A stretch of DNA of 10,000 nt, from contig NC_091561.1 of assembly GCF_042767895.1 (NCBI RefSeq), forward strand, positions 27,963,594 to 27,973,593, written 5' to 3'. A model generated the notes under the pieces. It was given only the letters and a program-made list of their open reading frames with translations, did no database searches and was not told the origin of the DNA. Shown one piece after another: positions 1-7,018 of the stretch. Every line of letters starts with the position of its first letter. Within the stretch, counting starts at the first letter, position 1. The DNA comes from Penaeus vannamei. Its lineage: Eukaryota; Arthropoda; Malacostraca; Decapoda; Penaeidae. The translations under genes and the position numbers were made by a program.

Positions 1-338
1 GAGGAAGGGAGGGGGAAAAGAGAAGGAAGAAGGGGGGAAGAGGATGGAAAGGAAGGAAAGGAAGGAAAGGGGAGGGAAGAATATGGAACATGGAGGACGG
101 AAAATAAAAAAGGTAAGAAATAATGAAGGGAGAAGAAAAGGGAAGAGAAAATAGGATGATGGAGGGAAACTAGAGAATACAAAAATGGAAGTAATGCAAA
201 ACAAAGGGATATATCGAAAGGTGGAGCTTGGGCGTAAGGGGAAAAAAAGACAAGCAAATAAAATCAGAAGACAAATGGAATGCATCAAAGTCGGAATGAG
301 GGGATGAAAGGAAAGAGAATAGAATGACTAAAAGGGGA
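1..338. repeat. Purine-rich low-complexity tract with GGAA/GGAAA microsatellite
   Basis: The plus strand is almost entirely A and G. A short regular array of GGAA and GGAAA units lies at about 46-72, with an apparent 9-base period. From about 75 the tract decays into irregular GA-rich sequence with scattered pyrimidines (for example around 180-300). I see no coding signal. Plus-strand GGAA arrays can bind ETS-family factors, but nothing here shows that they do. The tract extends off the left edge of the window. Confidence 0.85.
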
Positions 339-349
339 ATTAGCAACAA

Positions 350-470
350 CTTCCCTCTTTTTCTCTCTATCTATCTCCTCGCCCCCTCTCTCTCACACCT
401 CTCCCTCTCTATCGCTTTTCTTCCTCTCTCCCTCCCCTCTCTCTCCTCGCCCCATCTCTCTCTTGTTTAA
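350..470. repeat. Pyrimidine-rich CT tract
   Basis: Composition flips abruptly from purine to pyrimidine on the plus strand at about 350. The tract is built from CT dinucleotides with CCC and TTT runs. A roughly 22-bp imperfect direct repeat around CTCCTCGCCCC occurs at 373-394 and 441-462, 68 bp apart, which suggests local slippage duplication. No gene is visible. Confidence 0.8.
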
Positions 471-475
471 CTACA

Positions 476-660
476 TTGTGTGAGAGGGGGGAGTGGGGGG
501 AACAGAGAAACGAAGGGACCTAAGAAGAGCGGAGGAGAGAGGAGGAAGCAGAGCGGAAGATCGTACTCTTTCCACATGAGCCTCCGGTACCACAAGCCAC
601 GAGTAATTCGTATCTATCCACGCCTAAGCCTATTCAGGGAATTCCGAGAAACCCTTTGCC
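476..660. other. Short mixed-composition stretch, no gene recognised
   Basis: Positions 480-565 are purine-rich with GGGGGG runs at 485-500. Positions 566-660 are ordinary mixed sequence. A 62-codon plus-strand open frame covers it, but half of its residues are Gly/Arg/Lys/Glu from the purine run and the remainder resembles no family I know. I treat it as unique intergenic or intronic DNA. Confidence 0.5.
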
Positions 661-929
661 GAGTCTGAGTCGCCGTCCCCGATCTCTCCCTCCTTCTCCC
701 ACCCTCCTCTCACCCTTTGCCCCTTCACCTACGTCTATCCTGCCTCCCTCACCCTTCCTTGATGTCTATTTGTCTGGCTTTTCCCTTCCCTTGTCCTTCC
801 CTCCTGCATCTTCCCTGACACCCTTTTTTTTTTGTCTTCCTTCCTTCTCCATCTACTCTCACCTACTCTTCTCAGTCCTCTCCCTCTCTCCATTCTCCCT
901 CTCCTTCTCTCCCTCCCTTCTACCTCAAC
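661..929. repeat. Pyrimidine-rich low-complexity tract
   Basis: The plus strand is dominated by CCCT, CTTCC and CTCTCC. A run of ten T residues lies at 824-833. Open frames on both strands give Ser/Pro/Leu-rich plus translations and Arg/Glu/Gly-rich minus translations, typical of such tracts. The tract runs directly into an acceptor-like CAG ending at 931. Confidence 0.8.
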
Positions 930-931
930 AG

Positions 932-1015
932 GAGAAACTAAAAGCACGACAGAAAATTGTACAAAATCCCTGTACGCCAATTCGCTCCACATCCACACAA
1001 GGTACATATACACAG
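932..1015 (+). other. Exon-like segment between acceptor and donor motifs (speculative)
   Basis: The segment is preceded by a long pyrimidine tract ending CTCAACAG (AG at 930-931) and followed by ACAG|GTAGG (GT at 1016-1017). It is 84 nt, 28 whole codons, open in two plus frames. One reading begins Glu-Lys-Leu-Lys-Ala-Arg-Gln-Lys. A second donor-like site, AAG|GTACAT, has its GT at 1002-1003. In DNA so rich in pyrimidine tracts, acceptor-like sites are cheap, so the pairing may be chance. No protein family was recognised. Confidence 0.12.
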
Positions 1016-1103
1016 GTAGGCTTACATAAAGTTCTCACGCTAAAGTCACTTGAATAGTTCACTCAAAGGTTATTCAAACATAAACAAAGATGCGTATGTG
1101 TGT

Positions 1104-1130
1104 GGGGGGGGAGGGGGGATTGGTGGGGGG
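1104..1130 (+). other. G-rich knot, G-quadruplex candidate
   Basis: G runs of 8, 6, 2 and 6 bases lie at 1104-1111, 1113-1118, 1122-1123 and 1125-1130. The 8-base run can supply two G3 tracts, so a four-tract plus-strand quadruplex is possible. It sits just upstream of the TATC array and after a short TG-rich stretch. Confidence 0.5.
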
Positions 1131-1154
1131 TGCGTGTGTATGTATGTACATTCA

Positions 1155-1155
<1 letters not shown>

Positions 1156-1185
<30 letters not shown>

Positions 1186-1186
1186 G

Positions 1187-1227
<41 letters not shown>

Positions 1228-1315
1228 TTATCTATCTATCCATCTATCTATCTATCTATCTATCCATCCATCTATCTGTCTATCTATCTATGTATCTATC
1301 TATCTACCTATCTAT

Positions 1316-1373
<58 letters not shown>

Positions 1374-1378
1374 GTCTG

Positions 1379-1413
<35 letters not shown>

Positions 1414-1414
1414 G

Positions 1415-1485
<71 letters not shown>

Positions 1486-1490
1486 GTCTG

Positions 1491-1533
<43 letters not shown>

Positions 1534-1539
1534 GTCTAT

Positions 1540-1597
<58 letters not shown>

Positions 1598-1602
1598 GTC
1601 TG

Positions 1603-1641
<39 letters not shown>

Positions 1642-1687
1642 GTCTATTTGTCTATCTATCTATCTATCTACTCATCTATGTGTCTGT
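1156..1687. repeat. (CTAT/CTGT)n array, GATA/GACA type on the minus strand
   Basis: The array holds 133 consecutive tetramers, all in one register: every CTGT variant begins at a coordinate divisible by four, so no indel has broken the frame. Most units are CTAT. Variants are CTGT, TTAT, CCAT, TTGT and CTAC. Double CTGTCTGT marks recur at 1372, 1484 and 1596, exactly 112 bp apart, each followed by a single CTGT 36-48 bp later (1412, 1532, 1640). The minus strand reads GATA with interspersed GACA, the composition of Bkm-type satellite. The unit reads Leu-Ser-Ile-Tyr in all three plus frames, which explains three overlapping open frames of more than 200 codons; none is a gene. Confidence 0.97.
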
Positions 1688-1845
1688 TCTTATTCATTTG
1701 TAACTTTGTATTTGATGTCAGAATACAACGGTAGATACACAAAGAGCAATAAAACCCTCGATCACACTCGGCTCAAACCGGTTCTAACCTTGATGATCTC
1801 GCGCACATCCCTTGGCGAAAAGAGGAAAAAATAATAAAGAGAAAT

Positions 1846-1848
<3 letters not shown>
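1688..1848. other. Unique stretch ending in polyadenylation-like signals
   Basis: This is ordinary mixed sequence with AATAAA hexamers at 1748-1753 and 1833-1838. The second lies 10 bases before a 31-A run. No open frame of note and no family similarity was seen. It could be the 3' end of a retroposed transcript or simple chance. Confidence 0.35.

Positions 1849-1879
<31 letters not shown>
1849..1879 (+). repeat. Poly-A run of 31 bases
   Basis: There are thirty-one uninterrupted A residues, 10 bases after an AATAAA hexamer. The spacing matches a retroposed mRNA tail, but the run could equally be a homopolymer microsatellite. I found no convincing target-site duplication of the sequence following it (TCTTTATAAGAC). 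Confidence 0.95.
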
Positions 1880-1883
<4 letters not shown>

Positions 1884-2656
1884 TATAAGACACTTGCGCA
1901 ATATTTGAAGCATCTGTAGACAAAATGTGGTATCAAGATGTTTACATTCGGAAATGAAATTTATGCAATGAGAACACCAGTTGATAACAGATAATTACTC
2001 TATGAATAAAAAGGGCATATGATTAAAAATTCATTTATGTGACTGAGTAATATTAAAGGTATCACGTAATAACATTTTCACTGAAGATAATTAACAAAAA
2101 CAAATAAACAAACAAACAAAAAAAAACGCTGAAATGTGTGGCGACATTAGAAGTAGTTGTATTTTATGTATCAACAGTCAACTACAACTGCAGCAGCAAA
2201 GATTACACCAGATACAAGAGGCAGCCACAGCATTATAAGAACTAATATCATTACAAGTCATAAAAGCGGGGGCGACCGCAGCACAGTAGCAGCGGTAATA
2301 CCAACACCACAAAAGCACAAGAATTAATCACAGTGTTCCTGGAAGGGTCGGGCAACAAGAGATCCCATCTGGCAACACTGCAGGTTATCACTTTCCACGA
2401 GTAATGATGCAAAATGTTAATGAACACCATCGTTTCTGGTAATAGTTACGTCCCCGTGATGGTTAATGTTATTTATCATAATGGCGCTTCAATTGTAATA
2501 ACACTCGCTTGATAAGTAGTGTAAAAAGATATTGATAAATAACTTTGGTCGAGTAATAATACCGTTCGTAGCCACAGATAGCGAGGGTCCCGCTCCGTCT
2601 CCTCAGCGAAGGAGGCGAGGGACTCGAGGATTCGGCAGCAAGAGTAAGTCACACGC
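1880..2656. other. Unique AT-leaning DNA without a visible gene
   Basis: No open frame exceeds about 60 codons and no RNA gene is recognisable. Features inside it are a short CAAA-type run at about 2095-2126 and a degenerate stretch rich in CAG, CAA and CAC triplets at about 2180-2320. Two GATA motifs (TGATAA 1982-1987 and AGATAA 1989-1994) are adjacent. A donor-like GTAAGT lies at 2644-2649, just before the purine tract. The stretch at 2575-2650 is more GC-rich than the rest. Confidence 0.6.
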
Positions 2657-3045
2657 GGAGTGAAGGAAGGCTGCGAGAGAGGGGGAAGGGGGGGGGCGAG
2701 GAAGAGGGGAAGAGACAAAGGGGATGAGGAGGAAGGGAGAAAGGAGGGATGGAAGAGAAGTGGAGAGAGGAGGAAGGGGGAGGGGGCGAGGAAGAGGGGA
2801 AGAGACAAAGGGGATGAGGAGGAAGGGAGAAAGGAGGGATGGAAGAGAAGTGGAGAGAGGAGGAAGGGGGGGGGGCGAGGAAGAGGAGAAGAGACAGAGG
2901 GGATGAGGAGAAAGGGAGAAAGGAGGGATGGAAGAGAAGTGGAGAAAGGTAGCGGGAAGGGGGCGAAGAAGGGGAAAGAGACAAAGGGCATGAGGAGGAA
3001 GGAAGAAAGGAGGGGGGGGGCGAGAGAAGTGGAGAGTGGGAAAGG
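2657..3045. repeat. Purine-rich minisatellite, 88-90 bp unit, about four copies
   Basis: A landmark GCGAGGAAGAG (GCGAAGAAG in the last copy) begins copies at 2696, 2786, 2875 and 2963, giving periods of 90, 89 and 88 bp. The first two copies are nearly identical, differing mainly in a terminal G run. The third has a few substitutions. The fourth is degraded and shortened, with a longer G run replacing part of the unit, and merges into irregular GA sequence. A partial unit may precede the first copy (2657-2695). Because period lengths differ by one base, the reading frame shifts between copies, which argues against coding. Confidence 0.92.
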
Positions 3046-3410
3046 ATGAGGAAAAGGGGGAATGAAAATAATGAAAAAATGAAGAGAAAGGAGAAGAAAA
3101 AGAAGGAATGAGAGAGGAGGGATAAAATAGAGAAAATGGAAGACAATGAGAGGAGATGGAAAAAAGGTAAGGAAAATAAATAAGAAGCAAGTCGTGACAT
3201 GAAGGAGAGAAAGAAGAGGAGAGAAATGGCGAGGGTAGAGGAGGAAGAGACAAAAAGACTGAAAGAAAGATAAGAAATGACAACAAAGAAAGATGAACCA
3301 GAGAAGAAAGATAAGAAATGACAGAAAGAGAAGAAATGAAAGGGACGAGAAGTGACAAATGGGAGAGAAATGAGAGAGAGAAAAAGAAAGAAGCAAGGAA
3401 GACAAAGACG
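3046..3410. repeat. GA-rich low-complexity tract with a short duplicated motif
   Basis: The plus strand is almost all purine, more A-rich than the minisatellite before it. An 18-base motif around GATAAGAAATGACA is repeated at 3265-3282 and 3306-3323, 41 bp apart, with weaker relatives (GAGAAGAAATGA, GAGAAGTGACA) downstream to about 3360. Minus-strand open frames of 260-324 codons are composed of Ser, Phe, Leu and Pro from this tract and are not genes. Confidence 0.85.
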
Positions 3411-3576
3411 GGAGGCAACGGAGAACACAAAAGCCAAGTACGACGGCGATGGGACGTCACCCTCCCCTCATTGCCGTGGGATCGGGCCGTCACGGGCGTC
3501 CTCTCCCGCCACGCCCACGTCGCCGCGCCGTCACACGCCTCCTCTGCGGGTGTTGCTGGGTGGCGCGTCTGTGCCA
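3411..3576. other. Short GC/CpG-rich island between simple repeats
   Basis: This stretch is clearly richer in GC and CpG than its flanks. It contains three copies of the CRE half-site CGTCA at 3455-3459, 3488-3492 and 3529-3533, the first within GACGTCA, one base short of a full palindromic CRE. No tRNA or recognisable exon is seen. A regulatory role is possible but unproven. Confidence 0.4.
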
Positions 3577-3790
3577 CACTTTTTTTGTGATTCTTTCCTC
3601 TTTTTGTGATTTTTTCCTCTCTCTTTTCTTGTCTTGTGATTTTTTCCTTTTTTTCTTGTTTTGTGATTTTTTCCTTTTTTCTTGTTTTGTGATTTTTGGC
3701 GCTTTTTTGGTGATTCTTTCCTTTGTTTTCCCTTGTTTTGTGATTCTTTGGCGTTTTCTCGTTTTGTTATTCTTTCCTCTTTCTCACTTA
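3577..3790. repeat. T-rich minisatellite, about 26 bp unit, about eight copies
   Basis: The unit is roughly TTTTGTGATT, TTTTCC, then a T-rich spacer ending CTTG. The TGTGA landmark, or its variants GGTGA and TGTTA, falls at 3586, 3605, 3635, 3662, 3688, 3709, 3739 and 3765, a mean step of about 26 bp with steps of 19-30. Two copies carry GGCG in place of the TTCC segment (around 3697-3703 and 3749-3754). Variable unit length and stop codons argue against coding. Confidence 0.85.
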
Positions 3791-3898
3791 CATTATTTTT
3801 CTTTTAGATATTTTCAAATTTCCGTCCGTTCCTTTCGTTATTTTCAACTTCATTAATATATGTCTTCTACCTCTTCTTCTTCTCCTCTTCCTCTTACC
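3791..3898. other. T-rich transition to the trinucleotide arrays
   Basis: A short AT/T-rich unique stretch (3791-3866) is followed by a CTT/CTC-type triplet run at 3867-3898 (TCTTCTACCTCTTCTTCTTC and similar). CTTTTAG before 3809 resembles a splice acceptor but has no matching donor or open frame. Confidence 0.5.
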
Positions 3899-3971
3899 CT
3901 TATTATTATCATTATCATCGTCATTATTGTTATCATTATGATTATTGTTGTTGTTGCTGTTATTGTTGTTG

Positions 3972-4020
<49 letters not shown>

Positions 4021-4103
4021 GTTATCATTACTCTTATTATTATTATTATTATTATGTTATCATTACTCTTATTATTATTATCATTATTATGTTATCATTA
4101 CTC

Positions 4104-4170
<67 letters not shown>

Positions 4171-4216
4171 CATTATTATCATTATCATCTTTATCATTAT
4201 TGTTATTGTGATTGTG
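3899..4216. repeat. (ATT)n trinucleotide array with a 35-bp higher-order unit
   Basis: The array begins with ATT/ATC/GTT variants, then pure ATT at about 3976-4020. A 35-bp unit starting GTTATCATTACTCTTATT repeats at 4021, 4056 and 4091. The first two copies differ by one base (ATT to ATC). The third runs into about 22 pure triplets to about 4170, then ATC/GTT variants. Since 35 is not a multiple of three, each copy shifts frame. Poly-Ile, poly-Leu and poly-Tyr translations come from this array. Confidence 0.95.
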
Positions 4217-4260
4217 ATTATCATTATTTCTTTCCTTCTCCTTGTCCTCGTACCTCTTCG

Positions 4261-4304
4261 TCATCGCCATCGTCGTCGTCGTCGTCGTCCTCCTCCTCCT
4301 CCTT

Positions 4305-4363
<59 letters not shown>

Positions 4364-4413
4364 TATCATCATCGTCATCCCCCTCCTCCTCATCATCATC
4401 ATCATCATCATCG

Positions 4414-4462
<49 letters not shown>

Positions 4463-4506
4463 TATCATCATCGTCATCCCCCTCCTCCTCCTCCTCCTCC
4501 TCCTCC

Positions 4507-4567
<61 letters not shown>

Positions 4568-4611
4568 TATCCTCATCGTCATCCTCCTCCTCCTCCTCAT
4601 CATCATCTTCC
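4261..4611. repeat. Compound (ATC)n/(CCT)n/(GTC)n array with nested units
   Basis: GTC triplets (4269-4289) pass into CCT, then long CAT/ATC runs. A composite marker, CCTTATCATCATCGTCATCC in its fullest form, occurs at 4361 and 4460. Shorter or variant forms lie at 4301 and 4565. Gaps are 60, 99 and 105 bp, all multiples of three, so the triplet register is unbroken over about 350 bp. That explains simultaneous long plus frames (poly-His, poly-Ser, poly-Ile) and a minus frame of poly-Met. These are not credible proteins. Confidence 0.95.
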
Positions 4612-4954
4612 CTTTACTTCCCAAAACAGACAGCATGTCACATCAAAGAATATCCATTGTAACAAATGGAATTAAAACAGAATCTTTAAAATCGTCTCCA
4701 TTTCTTTCCTCCTCCACCTCCCTCTCTTTTCCTCCCTTCTCTTCTAACAAGTGTTTGTTACATCAGAGCGGAAAAAACATCTCCACATTTGCGACGAAGA
4801 GAATGATCTTTATTCAGGTTTATAGCCATCTTATCTGGCACACTATCTATCGCCAAAATATCACACTTTTTTGTTCGAATTTTATTGTTCTTATATCAGT
4901 ATTTATTTGTTTGTTTAGCTTAGTAAGCTTCTCTTCTTTTTTTTCCTGGTAATT
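4612..4954. other. Unique DNA between two trinucleotide arrays
   Basis: This is mixed sequence with a short pyrimidine run at about 4704-4745. A plus-strand open frame entering from the ATC array stays open for about 110 non-repetitive codons to a stop at 4950-4952. Its tail is Ser/Phe/Ile/Leu-rich and resembles no family I know. A CTTATC (GATA-type) motif lies at 4830-4835. Best regarded as non-coding. Confidence 0.55.
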
Positions 4955-5383
4955 ATGAGGATGATGATAATGATGATTCTGATTGTGAAGATGATTGTGA
5001 TAACGATGACTATGTTAATGATGATAATGATGATTGTGATGATGATGATTGCAATAATAATGATGATTGTGATTATTATGATAATGATAATGATGATGGT
5101 GATGATGATTGTGATAATGATGATGGTAATTGTGATAATGATGATGATCGTGATGATAATTAGGATAATGAAGATGATGATTGTGAGGATGATGATTGTG
5201 ATAATGTTGATGACGATGATTGTTATGATGATGATCGTGATGATGCTGGTGACGATTGTGATAAGGATGATAATGATTGTGACGGTAATGTCGATAATTG
5301 GGTATATGATGATGATGATGAGGAGGAGGATAATGAGGATTCTGATGATGATGATGATGACCGTGAGTGTTGATGATGATGAT
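4955..5383. repeat. Degenerate (GAT)n array, left arm of a giant inverted repeat
   Basis: The array consists of GAT triplets with AAT, TGT, GTG and AAG variants on the plus strand. It is the reverse-complement orientation of both the arrays upstream (3899-4611) and the array that follows from 5387. Met/Ile/Val open frames come from the repeat. GATG/GTGAT variants are common, so the array looks old compared with the purer ATT run at 4105-4170. Confidence 0.93.
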
Positions 5384-5391
5384 TATATCAT
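5379..5391. repeat. Centre of the GAT/ATC inverted repeat
   Basis: ATGAT (5379-5383) and ATCAT (5387-5391) are perfect reverse complements around a 3-base TAT spacer. Outward, triplets keep matching with transition-type mismatches (GAT against ATT), so the pairing could extend for tens to hundreds of bases. Confidence 0.75.
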
Positions 5392-6200
5392 TATTTTCAT
5401 TATCATTATCATCATTACTAACATTTTTATTATTAGTGTTATCATTTTATCATTTGTGTTATTGCTAGTATTGCTTTAGTCTTTATTAATGTTATTATCA
5501 TCATCATTATTATTATCATACTTATTATCATTGTTATTATCATTATTATAACTATTACCATTAGTAGAAGTAATATTACTATTAGAATAATTTTCGTCAT
5601 TATAATTAATATTATCATTGTCATTGTTATTATTATTATTGCCATAGTTATTATCATCTTTGCTATTATTTGTGTCATTATTATCATCTGTATTATTGTT
5701 ATTATCATTAATATAATCTTTGTCATTATTGTTATTTTCATCATTATCATTTTTATCATTATTATTGTTATTGTTCTTATTATCATTATTATCATCATCA
5801 TTATCATTATTATTGTTATTTTATCATTATCATTATCTTTATTGTTACTATTTGTATTGTTATGATGACAATTGCCATTGTTAGCGTTGTTTTTATTTTT
5901 ACTGTGACTATCATTATATTGGTATTACCATTATTATCATTATCATTCTTATCCTTATTATGTTGTTATCATTTTCATTATTATTGCTGTCCTTTTCATT
6001 ATCGATATTATTATCATTATCATCATTGTAGTTGTTATCAGTTTCATTATTATATTTTTATTATTAATATCATGACTGTCATTGTCAATACTTTCATTAT
6101 TACTGTTATCATTGTTATTATCATTACTACCAAACTATTATTACTATCTTTATATAAAATTCATCCTCATCATCACCATTACTTTTACCATTATTTCCAT
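5387..6200. repeat. Degenerate (ATT/ATC)n array, right arm of a giant inverted repeat
   Basis: The sequence consists of ATT and ATC triplets with GTT, TTT and occasional other triplets for over 800 bp. Its variants are complementary in kind to the GAT array on its left: ATC pairs with GAT, and ATT pairs with AAT exactly or with GAT by G-T wobble in RNA. It becomes progressively less regular after about 5850 and fades near 6200. Minus and plus open frames here (Met/Ile or Tyr/His/Ile-rich) are repeat artefacts. Confidence 0.93.
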
Positions 6201-6567
6201 CAGCTGTATTACTAAATAATAAAAGAGTTTTATTTTTGGTGATAACTATTTTTTTTTCTTTCTTCACTTATATGCCATCACATGTTATTCTTGACATAAA
6301 TTACTGTTTATATTGTCATTGATTGAAAGCTATTGATATGTACATTAATATAAATGAGGCTGTGGATTTGCAACACTCCTCGATTTTGCATTGATCAGTC
6401 GATTACCTTCTCTACAGACCTTTCAGCGTTCCGGTATCAGAGCTAAGTGAGAAAAAGACATATTATCATTATCATTGAAACTATCATTCCTGTTATAATA
6501 ACCTTTTCCCTTATTATTTTCATATTCTATTACTGTTTCCTTTCCGCTTGGCTTTCGCCCCAGGGTG
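6201..6567. other. Unique AT-rich DNA
   Basis: No gene is recognised. It contains a T run at 6250-6258 and a short relic of TATCATT at about 6460-6480 that resembles the array to its left. From about 6540 the composition becomes GC-richer. Open frames are short on both strands. Confidence 0.55.
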
Positions 6568-6590
6568 CCCCCACCCCACCCACCCCACCC
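6568..6590 (-). other. Minus-strand G-quadruplex motif with single-base loops
   Basis: On the plus strand, five C runs (6568-6572, 6574-6577, 6579-6581, 6583-6586, 6588-6590) are separated by single A residues. The minus strand therefore has five G runs of 3-5 bases with single-T loops, the loop type known to give the most stable parallel quadruplexes; the plus strand could form an i-motif. Confidence 0.75.
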
Positions 6591-6800
6591 GCGACCTTTC
6601 CAGAAGCCTCCGTCACCATTCACAATATTGCGTAGTAGTAAGCCATTCAGAAGAGCGTCGCCGAGGCAATTTCCGGCAGGCAACAGGTGTGCTCGTCTTG
6701 GGAAGCTTTGGGGGCTTATCTTATCAGCGCGGAGCCATCGCCGGAATCTATTATTGACTCCTCTAACAAGTCCTTAATCACTTGAATGATTACACGTTGT
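6591..6800. other. Unique GC-moderate DNA with paired GATA motifs
   Basis: This is non-repetitive sequence with scattered CpG. Two overlapping CTTATC motifs lie at 6715-6720 and 6720-6725, the second within the octamer CTTATCAG (6720-6727). Open frames of 60-86 codons exist on both strands but overlap and show no recognised domain, so I make no gene call. Confidence 0.5.
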
Positions 6801-6809
6801 CGGGAGGAA

Positions 6810-6826
6810 GGGAGGGCGGGGAAGGG
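6810..6826 (+). other. Plus-strand G-quadruplex candidate
   Basis: G runs at 6810-6812, 6814-6816, 6818-6821 and 6824-6826 are separated by loops of 1, 1 and 2 bases. The motif lies about 30 bp upstream of a long T/CT tract. Confidence 0.65.
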
Positions 6827-6856
6827 CGTGGAGTTGGGGCGGAGGGGGGAGAGGAG

Positions 6857-6923
6857 TTTTTCTTTTTTTCTTTTTTTTTTTTTTTCTTTTTTTCTTCAGT
6901 TCTCTCTCTCTCTCTCTCTCTCT
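6857..6923. repeat. Poly-T tract followed by (CT)n
   Basis: T runs of 5, 7, 15 and 7 bases, separated by single C residues, end in CTTCAG at 6894-6899. They are followed by a CT dinucleotide run to 6923. The T tract plus CAG makes a textbook splice-acceptor shape. Confidence 0.9.
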
Positions 6924-6988
6924 GACTTCTTTTCTCTGCTTCTTTTGTCTTCGAGTGTGAATATTTTCCTCGACATAAAGGGTTCTAG
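6900..6988 (+). other. Exon-like segment with strong acceptor and donor (speculative)
   Basis: The segment is preceded by the poly-pyrimidine tract and CAG (AG 6898-6899) and followed by CTAG|GTGAGT (GT at 6989-6990), a strong 5' splice consensus. It is 89 nt long and one frame is open throughout, reading Ser/Leu from the CT run, then Asp-Phe-Phe-Ser and ending near Asp-Ile-Lys-Gly-Ser. The acceptor could be a by-product of the T-rich repeat; the donor is more independent evidence. No protein family recognised. Confidence 0.2.
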
Positions 6989-7018
6989 GTGAGTATAAAG
7001 AACCCATCTTTACGCTCC

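Noticed and set aside
1780..1800. GGTTCTAAC as a possible tRNA or SINE B box
   Set aside because: It has several mismatches to the B-box consensus and no A box at a suitable distance upstream.
1050..1834. Three overlapping plus-strand open frames of 214-244 codons of Leu-Ser-Ile-Tyr
   Set aside because: They are produced by the stop-free TATC tetramer in all three frames. The same repeat peptide in every frame is the signature of a microsatellite.
2476..3577. Minus-strand open frames of 262-324 codons, Ser/Pro/Leu/Phe-rich
   Set aside because: They translate the purine tract backwards. Repeat copies of 90, 89 and 88 bp shift frame relative to one another, so there is no selection for a frame.
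3860..4952. Open frames with long poly-Ile, poly-His, poly-Ser and poly-Met runs
   Set aside because: They are ATT and ATC triplet repeats read in several frames on both strands. No conserved domain occurs outside the repeat.
4955..5807. Met/Ile-rich open frames on both strands
   Set aside because: They are GAT/ATC array artefacts. The frames follow the repeat and not each other.
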